Source: Candidatus Cloacimonadota bacterium
GTDB lineage: Bacteria; Cloacimonadota; Cloacimonadia; Cloacimonadales; TCS61
Assembly (NCBI GenBank): GCA_030592835.1
Contig: JAUVIJ010000132.1
Location: 1-5,768, forward strand
Direction: 5' to 3'
Length of the DNA: 5,768 nt
The translations under genes were made by a program, and so were the position numbers. The notes below the pieces were generated by a model, which ran no database searches, had not been told where the DNA came from, and saw nothing but the letters and a program-made list of their open reading frames with translations. Below are positions 1 through 5,622 of this stretch, piece after piece (the stretch's first letter is position 1; each line of letters opens with the position of its first letter).

Positions 1-477
1 CAAGATGATAAATATGCCTGCACCCATAATGATGAAAGGATGAGCAATTGCGAGGACCGGGCAGAACTTCATGTAAATATACTGTTTTCCAAAGTATATC
101 ATTACTAACATGACGATCAGTACCAGGTATTTGACGAATTTCAATAAAGCATCTATATTCCGGGGAATCTTTGGTCTGAATTTGTGATCACTGCGATTGA
201 GCTTATAGAGCCATTCCTGAGCAGTTCCCCAGAAACAGATATAACCACAGAATTTTCTACCGAGGAAAATTGTTGATAAAGCAACAGCTAACCCGATGAT
301 AATAGTTGAAAGATAAGCCGTTGTTCCCAGCAAAGCAAGAGTACCAAAACAAACTGCTGCATTTGGGCAGAACTGGTGAGCACTGGGTAATCGATCGGTG
401 ATCAGGAGAAGCAGTATAATAATCCATAATCCAAAAAAAACTTTCTGAATTATCTTTCGCAGTTTTAATTTATTCAT
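1..477 (-). CDS. Membrane-bound 4Fe-4S protein, NapH/YccM polyferredoxin-like, C-terminus cut off by window edge
   Basis: Reading from the ATG at 477-475, the frame stays open for 159 codons to the left edge, so the gene is partial. The protein begins with a basic stretch (MNKLKLRK) followed by hydrophobic segments at about residues 13-27, 46-72, 113-130 and 145-159, as expected for an inner-membrane protein. Cysteines lie in family-like positions: HQFCPNAAVCFG (C37, C43), FCGYICFWGTAQEW (C77, C81) and KFCPVLAIAHP (C139). The CGxxCxxGxxQE pattern is typical of the Fer4_5 domain of NapH/NosR/YccM-type proteins, which pass electrons between quinones or donors and redox partners. The usual Pro after the second Cys is Phe here. 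The C-terminal soluble ferredoxin domain expected in the family would lie outside the window. It follows the amidohydrolase by 3 nt, in the same frame, with no clear Shine-Dalgarno, so translation is probably coupled. Electron donor and acceptor are unknown. Confidence 0.8.
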   Translation of the reverse strand, partial: MNKLKLRKIIQKVFFGLWIIILLLLITDRLPSAHQFCPNAAVCFGTLALLGTTAYLSTIIIGLAVALSTIFLGRKFCGYICFWGTAQEWLYKLNRSDHKFRPKIPRNIDALLKFVKYLVLIVMLVMIYFGKQYIYMKFCPVLAIAHPFIIMGAGIFIIL

Positions 478-480
478 GTT

Positions 481-1968
481 CTATTTTGAAAATGTGTATA
501 CTTTCCCCTTTTTTATAACCCTGTTGATAATGATATCAGCAATATTATCATTTTCGAAGATATCTTTCTCTAAGCAAACAAAATCCGCCTGTAATCCGGG
601 TTTGAGAGTACCGATATGATCTTCATCATGAGACAACCTGGCAGCATTTTTTGTATAGATCTCGACAGCCTGATATCTGGTAAGACTTTCTTTGGGATTA
701 TGGGTACAGCAGGCTGCATCTATTCCTTTTAAAGCATTTATTTCCGTAATATACCAATCAGATCCTCCAGTAATCGTAATACCTCTATCAGCAATGGATC
801 TGAATCTGTTCGTCCTGCTTGTTCTTTCTTTACCCAATCTATTTTCGTAGAGACCGTTTTTGCCGCCCCATAGCCGATCGAACATAGGTTGCATGACAGC
901 CATAACACCAAGATTCTGCATTCTATCCAGCATATCATCACTTGTCAGTTCATTATGAATGATCGCATGTCGAAGATCCTTGGGATCGTTATTTTGAACT
1001 TTCTCGTAAAACTTAAGGATCTGAGAAATAGCAGCATCTCCAATGCAATGAATAGCGATCTGGAGATTATTCTCATGAGCCCGGGTAATAAAGTTATCCC
1101 AGAAATCGTCCGACCTATATAAAATTCCTGATGTGTCTGCTGCGTCTGAATAAGGTGACAACAAGGCAGCAGTATGAGATCCAAAAGAGCCATCAGCCAG
1201 AATGCAACCACCAATACGGGGGGAACTGATCTTCAGTGCTTGATCAATATCTGTGATCTGTGGATAAAGGATGAATTCCACTGGGAACTGGTTCAGGTTC
1301 TGTTTCATGTATTCGAAATGTTTAAGATCAGAACGGCCATCACCTACCATAGTATGTACTAAAGTATGACCGGTTCGAAGCGCAATATTTGCAGCCTTCT
1401 GGTAAGCCTTGAATACACCTTCGTTGGGTATATCGGCATGGAACCAGTTGGAAGCCATTCCGTTCCACTGTTGATTCAAGTGACCATCGAATCCTGATGG
1501 CAGTTTTGTTTTCCAGGGAATCTTTCTGGCTGCGGCACTGTTGATTGCACAGGAGTGACCATCAATTCTTCTGATTAGAACAGGAGTATCAGGAAATATG
1601 ATGTCCAGTTCAGTGGCAGTAGGAAATCGTTTTTCTTTGACCAGATTTTCGTCGAACTGGTATGCATAAATTTTCCCGCTGATCGGTTCAGCTTTTGCAA
1701 GAAGGTCGAGAACTTCCGGTATATTTTCCGCTCCTGCCAGATCTGTACTTATGGCATATAAACCGCCTTCGAAACAGTGTGTATGAGTATCGATAAAACC
1801 AGGGTAAACAAAAGCACCTTCCAGATCGATTTTCTCAACATCGTTGATTTCAGGGATTTTATTGAAAACTTCTGTAATCATACCCTTCTCGACCAATATT
1901 CCACAATAAGTTTTATCCTGGTCTTCCATGGAATAAATCCGGGCATTATGAAACAGAGTTCTACTCAT
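481..1968 (-). CDS. YtcJ/NfdA-type metal-dependent amidohydrolase (amidohydrolase family 3)
   Basis: This 495-residue protein belongs to the amidohydrolase superfamily, YtcJ-like branch, whose members hydrolyse amide or formamide bonds with a metal centre in a TIM barrel. Visible landmarks in order: a small N-terminal beta domain; PGFIDTHTH with the metal-binding H62 and H64; RRIDGHSCAINSAA (134-146, H138); LADGSFGSHTAALLSPYSD (257-275); IAIHCIGDAA with H307; IIHNE with H338; LGVMAVMQP (353-361); GGSDWYITEINALKGI with the metal/catalytic Asp D404; and the C-terminal DHIGTLKPGLQADFVCLEKD that closes the beta domain. No signal peptide is visible, so it is probably cytoplasmic. It is slightly shorter than many family members. 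The start is supported by GAGGTG five bases upstream, inside the Maf gene, and the gene overlaps Maf by 8 nt (ATGAGTAG). Substrate cannot be inferred: YtcJ-like proteins are mostly uncharacterised, and nothing nearby points to one compound. Confidence 0.9.
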   Translation of the reverse strand: MSRTLFHNARIYSMEDQDKTYCGILVEKGMITEVFNKIPEINDVEKIDLEGAFVYPGFIDTHTHCFEGGLYAISTDLAGAENIPEVLDLLAKAEPISGKIYAYQFDENLVKEKRFPTATELDIIFPDTPVLIRRIDGHSCAINSAAARKIPWKTKLPSGFDGHLNQQWNGMASNWFHADIPNEGVFKAYQKAANIALRTGHTLVHTMVGDGRSDLKHFEYMKQNLNQFPVEFILYPQITDIDQALKISSPRIGGCILADGSFGSHTAALLSPYSDAADTSGILYRSDDFWDNFITRAHENNLQIAIHCIGDAAISQILKFYEKVQNNDPKDLRHAIIHNELTSDDMLDRMQNLGVMAVMQPMFDRLWGGKNGLYENRLGKERTSRTNRFRSIADRGITITGGSDWYITEINALKGIDAACCTHNPKESLTRYQAVEIYTKNAARLSHDEDHIGTLKPGLQADFVCLEKDIFENDNIADIIINRVIKKGKVYTFSK

Positions 1969-2545
1969 GTAAACACCTCAGCAACATATTATAAAAAAGA
2001 TATACCGGAAATCCCATAACATTGAAATAACAACCTGTGATCTTTTTAATAAACTGGCTGCCATATCCCTGAATACCATAAGCGCCGGCTTTATCAAAAG
2101 GTTCACCAGTTTTTAGATACTCCTCGATTTCATATGCGGACAGATCTTTAAATTCTACCCGGGATTTGGTATAATCATAGTAGTTGTTATGTTTATATTC
2201 GATAGAGATTCCAGTATAAACATAATGATAATTTCCGGAAAGCCTGCTCAGATAGTCGGCAGCTTCAAATTTGTCTGCGGGTTTTCCTAGAATTTGCCTG
2301 TCCTGATATACGATTGTATCCGCTCCAACTATCAGGCAGTCATTATCATATTTTTTAGCGACAGCTTTAGCTTTATTTTTAGCGTGTTCTTTAATTACTT
2401 TTCGTGGATCGTTATAAAGTATCGATTCATCTATCTCAGCGGGAATCTGAAGAGCCTGAACCCCTATTAAGTTGAAGATTTCCCGGCGACGAGGTGAAGC
2501 TGAAGCTAAAATGACCTGTTTGTCTTGAAGAAGATTATGGATCAT
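1961..2545 (-). CDS. maf: Maf/YhdE-family nucleoside triphosphate pyrophosphatase
   Basis: A complete 194-residue Maf protein, the normal length for the family. Maf proteins hydrolyse non-canonical or excess nucleoside triphosphates to monophosphate and pyrophosphate in the cytoplasm, and some are linked to septum inhibition. Signature elements: LASASPRRREI (13-23) with the substrate-binding S15 and R19/R20; IDE (38-40); VGADTIV with catalytic D76; ILGKP with K88; LSGNYHYVYTG (102-112); DKAGAYGIQG (151-160); and ITGCYFNVMGFP (169-180). The DKAGAYGIQG form is that of the YhdE dTTP/UTP pyrophosphatase branch rather than the YceF m7GTP branch; this assignment is from motif memory. Its ATG overlaps the TGA of the upstream cytidylyltransferase (ATGA), and there is no convincing Shine-Dalgarno, so it is probably translated by coupling. 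Its last 8 nt overlap the amidohydrolase start. Nothing looks broken. Confidence 0.95.
   Translation of the reverse strand: MIHNLLQDKQVILASASPRRREIFNLIGVQALQIPAEIDESILYNDPRKVIKEHAKNKAKAVAKKYDNDCLIVGADTIVYQDRQILGKPADKFEAADYLSRLSGNYHYVYTGISIEYKHNNYYDYTKSRVEFKDLSAYEIEEYLKTGEPFDKAGAYGIQGYGSQFIKKITGCYFNVMGFPVYLFYNMLLRCLHE
1974..1979 (-). promoter_or_regulatory. Ribosome binding site of the amidohydrolase, inside maf
   Basis: Minus-strand GAGGTG lies five bases before the ATG at 1968-1966 and within the maf coding sequence, which supports the 8-nt overlapping start. Confidence 0.75.
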
Positions 2546-3306
2546 AATTGGTTTTTGCCGTGAAAAATTTTATCCACCAGGTTATTTTTGGAAACATATT
2601 GTCTGATCAACATCAGATCAGGATGAAAATCTATTTCTCCCCAATCACTTTCCTTGCAGATAGAATAGTGTACAGGATAACCTTTATGGATTATTTCCTG
2701 AACAGCTTCCAGATAGAACACACTTAAATTTTCAGGTTTACGGACCATTTCATCTAGTATAGTTCGGTAGATCTTAGGGCCATGTCCTGAAAACTTGATT
2801 ATCCCCACAGATTCGCCATTTGCTTTTTTCAGTTCAACCTTTTTGCTGACCTCATGAATAAGATCTTCGGAATAAACCACTTTCATATCGTCTTCGTCAT
2901 ATTTGTCCTTTTCATCGATCACCATGGTTATATTATGTCTGCTTCTCAGAAGATTTTCTATAACCAGAGGAGTAAACATGTCGTCACCATTTATTGTGAT
3001 GAATGGACCTTCCATATAATGTCGAGCCATCCAGACGGAGATAAGGTTATTGGAAGTCTCATAAAAAGGGTTGTAAACAGTCTTTAATTTGAAACGTGAC
3101 TCATACTCTTTTATTTTTGCTTCTATTTGTTCTGCCCTGTATCCGATAATAATCACAACATCTCTGATATTATTCTCTAATAGACTGTGCAGTTGAGCTT
3201 CCAGTAGAGTTAATCCTTCACCAACTTCCAACAGGCTTTTCGGAGTATTCTTTGTTAAAGGATATAACCTCGTACCTTTACCGGCTGCAATAATGATAGC
3301 TTTCAT
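2542..3306 (-). CDS. LicC-like nucleotidyltransferase (probable phospho-alcohol cytidylyltransferase)
   Basis: A 254-residue nucleotidyltransferase with a Rossmann-like GT-A fold. The N-terminal MKAIIIAAGKGTRLYPLT is the nucleotide-binding loop, followed by TPKSLLEV with the conserved K23. The segment NPFYETSNNLISVWMAR (79-95) carries the Asn pair typical of the phosphocholine cytidylyltransferase (LicC/PntC-like) branch rather than of sugar-1-phosphate enzymes. FITINGDDMF has D108 as likely metal ligand, ESVGIIKFS (165-173) is a strand near the active site, and DWGEIDFHPDL (221-231) supplies the second metal Asp, D226. The expected reaction is CTP plus a phospho-alcohol giving a CDP-alcohol and pyrophosphate; the alcohol is not identifiable. 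It is the first gene of the minus-strand operon, has a good Shine-Dalgarno (GAGGT at 3311-3315), and faces a CDP-alcohol phosphatidyltransferase across a shared promoter region, which supports a CDP-alcohol product. A sugar or inositol phosphate substrate remains possible. Confidence 0.85.
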   Translation of the reverse strand: MKAIIIAAGKGTRLYPLTKNTPKSLLEVGEGLTLLEAQLHSLLENNIRDVVIIIGYRAEQIEAKIKEYESRFKLKTVYNPFYETSNNLISVWMARHYMEGPFITINGDDMFTPLVIENLLRSRHNITMVIDEKDKYDEDDMKVVYSEDLIHEVSKKVELKKANGESVGIIKFSGHGPKIYRTILDEMVRKPENLSVFYLEAVQEIIHKGYPVHYSICKESDWGEIDFHPDLMLIRQYVSKNNLVDKIFHGKNQL

Positions 3307-3310
3307 TTCT

Positions 3311-3315
3311 ACCTC
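3311..3315 (-). promoter_or_regulatory. Ribosome binding site of the cytidylyltransferase
   Basis: Read on the minus strand this is GAGGT, five bases before the ATG at 3306-3304. It supports this start codon for the first gene of the leftward operon. Confidence 0.75.
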
Positions 3316-3318
3316 GAT

Positions 3319-3330
3319 GTAAATATTTAC
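3319..3330. repeat. Perfect 12-bp palindrome, candidate operator
   Basis: GTAAATATTTAC reads the same on both strands. It lies just upstream of the Shine-Dalgarno of the cytidylyltransferase gene, so a protein bound here could block transcription or early elongation of the leftward operon. In AT-rich DNA a 12-bp palindrome can occur by chance, and no second copy is present in the window. Confidence 0.35.
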
Positions 3331-3391
3331 TGATTCAATTAAATTTTTTATTTCTCTTTGTGTCTATATTTTTTCTGACCCGTATTAGGAC

Positions 3392-3430
3392 TTGACAAAT
3401 ATTGACTTAAGATTAATAAATTCCAATCAT
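3392..3430 (+). promoter_or_regulatory. Candidate sigma-70-type promoter of the CDP-alcohol phosphatidyltransferase
   Basis: TTGACA at 3392-3397 is a perfect -35 consensus, and TTGACT at 3402-3407 follows ten bases later. With the second hexamer, AATCAT at 3425-3430 sits at 17-bp spacing and matches four of six bases of TATAAT. With the first, only weaker -10 matches (TAATAA at 3414-3419, TAAATT at 3417-3422) are available. Either would give a short leader before the ATG at 3465. The -35 is convincing; the -10 choice is not. Confidence 0.45.
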
Positions 3431-3454
3431 TAAAAATAGATAGTACTGATATTC

Positions 3455-3460
3455 AGGAAG
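3455..3460 (+). promoter_or_regulatory. Ribosome binding site of the CDP-alcohol phosphatidyltransferase
   Basis: AGGAAG lies four bases before the ATG at 3465-3467 and supports that start. Confidence 0.7.
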
Positions 3461-3464
3461 AATA

Positions 3465-4409
3465 ATGTCTAAAAAGAAGATTAAAAAAGTTACATTAAAT
3501 GATATTTCGGCATATAATGCAAAGGTGTTCAAGGAATTTAAACGATCTTTAAAACATATAATATTTGATGAAACCCTGACCCTGTATATCTTAAGACCGA
3601 TTGCCTTTATTTTTGTCAAATTGTTATATAAGACTTCAGTAACTCCCAATCAAGTTTCCCTGATGTCTATTTTTGTGGGTTTGATCAGTGGCTACTTTTT
3701 CTCCAGAGGAGATTATACCAGTTTTATTATTGCAGGAATATTGTATTTCTTCTGCCTGGTTCTTGATTGTGTAGATGGTATGATCGCCAGGTTGAAAAAG
3801 AACGGTACTGCTGTTGGTAGGATCATAGACGGATTTGCTGATTATATAGTGGGAATTGCTGTTTATGTCGGTTTGGGAATCGGCTTCAGTAAAGGATTAG
3901 TTCAAATTGATTTCTGGCCGTATTCTTATTGGTTACTTCTGTCAATATCAGCTATCAGTTACATTTTCCATGCCATGATAGTGGATTATTACCGGGTGGA
4001 ATTTATGTCTCATGGACTGGGAAAAGTAACATCCGTTTGGGAAGAAAGACGTATATTCACGGAAGAAATGGATAGAATTAAACACATGCAAGGAAAATGG
4101 CTGGATAAGATATTGATCGCTGTTTATCTTTTATATACTCATCTTCAAATTTTCCATTTGGATGAACAGGAACATTATAACCGGAAAGCCTATTACAAAT
4201 CGAATAAATTGATGATCTTACTCTGGTTCTGGATTGGACCGACAGCTCATGTTTTTGTGCTGATTCTTTCAGCTATTCTTTTTAGACCGATCATCTACTT
4301 CGTTTTCACAATAGGCCTGGCAAATATTTATATGCTGGTACTCTGGATAATCCAGGTAAAAATCAAGAAAAGATTACGTTTAGAGTTTAAGAAGCCGGAA
4401 TCAGTTTAA
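3465..4409 (+). CDS. CDP-alcohol phosphatidyltransferase family membrane protein
   Basis: A 314-residue integral-membrane enzyme that would transfer a phospho-alcohol, or a phosphatidyl group, from a CDP-activated donor to an acceptor with release of CMP. The family signature D-x2-DG-x2-AR-x8-G-x3-D-x3-D is complete: D101, D104, G105, A108, R109, G118, D122 and D126, so the metal and CDP site is intact. TPNQVSLMSIF (60-70) is the usual preceding helix. Hydrophobic segments are visible near 44-55, 63-80, 84-103, 126-143, 152-173, 250-272 and 274-298. The N-terminus is a long basic amphipathic region (1-40) and the C-terminus is basic (KIKKRLRLEFKK). It exceeds the roughly 200 residues of phosphatidylglycerophosphate or phosphatidylserine synthases, mainly through the N-terminal extension and a charged region at about 180-248, and in this resembles inositol-phosphate-type transferases of FCB bacteria. 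Divergent pairing with a LicC-like cytidylyltransferase suggests that gene supplies its CDP-alcohol. Substrate unknown. Confidence 0.9.
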   Translation: MSKKKIKKVTLNDISAYNAKVFKEFKRSLKHIIFDETLTLYILRPIAFIFVKLLYKTSVTPNQVSLMSIFVGLISGYFFSRGDYTSFIIAGILYFFCLVLDCVDGMIARLKKNGTAVGRIIDGFADYIVGIAVYVGLGIGFSKGLVQIDFWPYSYWLLLSISAISYIFHAMIVDYYRVEFMSHGLGKVTSVWEERRIFTEEMDRIKHMQGKWLDKILIAVYLLYTHLQIFHLDEQEHYNRKAYYKSNKLMILLWFWIGPTAHVFVLILSAILFRPIIYFVFTIGLANIYMLVLWIIQVKIKKRLRLEFKKPESV

Positions 4410-4426
4410 TGATTGTACGGTTATTT
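4395..4426. terminator. Weak hairpin between convergent genes, possible terminator
   Basis: The two converging genes are separated by only 16 bp (4410-4425). CCG-G-AATCA (4395-4403) can pair with TGATT-GTA-CGG (4410-4420) around a GTTTAA loop, giving an interrupted 5+3 bp stem followed by TTATTT on the plus strand. It overlaps the end of the phosphatidyltransferase coding sequence. The stem is short and the T tract poor, so it may not be a functional intrinsic terminator. Confidence 0.25.
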
Positions 4427-5622
4427 CATCTGCCGATCTTATCCTTGTTAAAATTGCGGTAGAAGATATTTCTTAATTTGGAAAAGGTTCGCCTGTATCT
4501 GCGAAATAAATAGGAAGTGACCAACAACCACCAATAGGGGATATTTTTATATCGATCATAGAATTCCCTGATCGCGTCTGTCTGTCTGAGAGTTGCATTC
4601 CCATCGGGTTTAAAAACTGTATATTTAAAGATCTGATTGCGTATCTCTTTGTATGAATCCTTTTCGATGTTCTTCTTCACCATTGCCAGTATGTCTTCCT
4701 GGTGATTAATTACATCACCCGCCTGCCAGGCATAGGTGTTTGAGCCGATATCTTCTGAAACCCGATAAAAAGCGGGAGCCGGGTTCGCAAATATGACAGG
4801 AAGGTCAAAATGAAACCATTCATAACAGGCAGTTGAAATATCAGAGATCATCAGGTCAGACTGCTGCATAGATGAGAGAATATTGTCATCGATAACTATC
4901 TTTACATGATCTTCGGCTTTCAGATCCCGGATGAGATCATCGATTTGTTCGTAGATGTCGCCGGGTTTTCGATAAATACGGCTGTGATATTTAATGATAA
5001 GATTATAGTCTTTATGAAGTGCTTTGATGATCTCCAATCCCCAGAGTTCAAGAGAACTTTCTCCGTGCTGAGAAAATTTGATCATCTTTAAATTTACATT
5101 CTGACTAATCCAGGTCGGTGCGTATAATATGGTTTTTCGGTTATTTTTAAAAATAGGTTTGACCACAGATTCCATTTTCAGCAGGGGATCAAATTTAGGA
5201 TAACCGATAATCTTCCATTCCGGAATATATCTCAGATATCCAGATCTTGCCACTTTATCTTTGGTCTTCTCTCCGGGGAAGAGAACCAGATCATAAACAA
5301 TAACCTTAACTGATTCAACATAATTCTTATCGGAAAGACCACCATGAAAAATTTCCACAGCTTTTCCTCTGAATAGAACATGATAGCTGGGATAGATCAT
5401 TATTCTGATCCGGTTTTTTACTATCAAACGTTGGATCTCACGTTCATTTTCGCATAAATGAGCTTTGATGTTAAGATCTTTGTATTTTGTGATCAAGTAA
5501 TCATAGATTTTTTTTTTCTTAGTGAAAACTATCCCTCCCAGAATGGGATAAAGTCTGACAACCGGAGGAATGTGCTGAATATCAGTTACAAGGTAATAAC
5601 CGATTTTATAGTTATGATTCAT
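4426..5622 (-). CDS. CDP-glycerol glycerophosphotransferase family (TagB/TagF-like) polyol-phosphate transferase
   Basis: A complete 398-residue protein of the TagB/TagF type (GT-B fold), which transfers glycerol-phosphate or a related polyol-phosphate from a CDP donor to a membrane-linked glycan at the cytoplasmic face. Family motifs: IFHGGLSDKNY (91-101) with the conserved H93; a Rossmann-like second half beginning with TILYAPTW (164-171); LIIKYHSRIY (208-217) with H213 where the family has an LxxHP motif; the donor-site block SDLMISDISTACYEWFHFD (255-273) with D261; and FKPDGNATLRQTDAI (337-351) with D340. The end, YWWLLVTSYLFRRYRR and beyond, is aromatic and then basic, likely for membrane attachment. 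GGAG seven bases before the ATG fixes the start. It overlaps the upstream paralogue by 11 nt. Ten consecutive A residues fall in codons 36-39. Gram-negative members of this family decorate lipopolysaccharide or capsule; the acceptor here is unknown. Confidence 0.85.
   Translation of the reverse strand: MNHNYKIGYYLVTDIQHIPPVVRLYPILGGIVFTKKKKIYDYLITKYKDLNIKAHLCENEREIQRLIVKNRIRIMIYPSYHVLFRGKAVEIFHGGLSDKNYVESVKVIVYDLVLFPGEKTKDKVARSGYLRYIPEWKIIGYPKFDPLLKMESVVKPIFKNNRKTILYAPTWISQNVNLKMIKFSQHGESSLELWGLEIIKALHKDYNLIIKYHSRIYRKPGDIYEQIDDLIRDLKAEDHVKIVIDDNILSSMQQSDLMISDISTACYEWFHFDLPVIFANPAPAFYRVSEDIGSNTYAWQAGDVINHQEDILAMVKKNIEKDSYKEIRNQIFKYTVFKPDGNATLRQTDAIREFYDRYKNIPYWWLLVTSYLFRRYRRTFSKLRNIFYRNFNKDKIGR
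5508..5517 (-). repeat. Homopolymeric A10 tract inside the TagF-like gene
   Basis: On the coding strand the sequence is AAG followed by ten A and then TC, encoding four lysines (K35-K38) and I39. Losing one A gives a TGA five codons after the tract start region, and gaining one A gives TGA even sooner, so either slip would truncate the enzyme at about 40 residues. It is the longest mononucleotide run I see in the window. Confidence 0.8.

Larger units (their letters stand above)
3307..3464. promoter_or_regulatory. Divergent intergenic promoter region
   Basis: This 158-bp, very AT-rich stretch separates the start codons of the cytidylyltransferase operon (leftward) and the CDP-alcohol phosphatidyltransferase (rightward). 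It is the only sizeable non-coding interval in the window and must hold the start signals for both units unless they are expressed from further away. It contains tandem TTGAC elements for the rightward gene, a perfect palindrome next to the leftward ribosome binding site, and both Shine-Dalgarno sequences. I see no convincing leftward -35/-10 pair and no riboswitch-like structure. Confidence 0.75.

Noticed and set aside
433..440. Eight-base homopolymer in the Fe-S protein gene as a second phase-variation site
   Set aside because: It is shorter, encodes Phe-Phe in the first membrane segment, and the gene is not of a type usually phase-varied.
508..516. A-AAA-AAG slippery heptamer in register near the end of the amidohydrolase (codons 485-487)
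   Set aside because: A -1 slip would only swap the last few residues for a short tail ending at a nearby TAA, no downstream stem or upstream stimulator is evident, and such runs are common in AT-rich genes.
945..1214. 89-codon minus-strand frame inside the amidohydrolase
   Set aside because: It is an out-of-frame shadow of a motif-rich coding region.
889..1362. Plus-strand open frames of 60-80 codons opposite the amidohydrolase
   Set aside because: They lie antisense to a gene with full family motifs, show no recognisable domains and lack convincing ribosome binding sites.
3413..3649. 78-codon minus-strand frame spanning the promoter region and the start of the phosphatidyltransferase
   Set aside because: It overlaps the well-supported opposite-strand gene and its ribosome binding site; its hydrophobic composition simply mirrors AT-rich lysine codons on the other strand.
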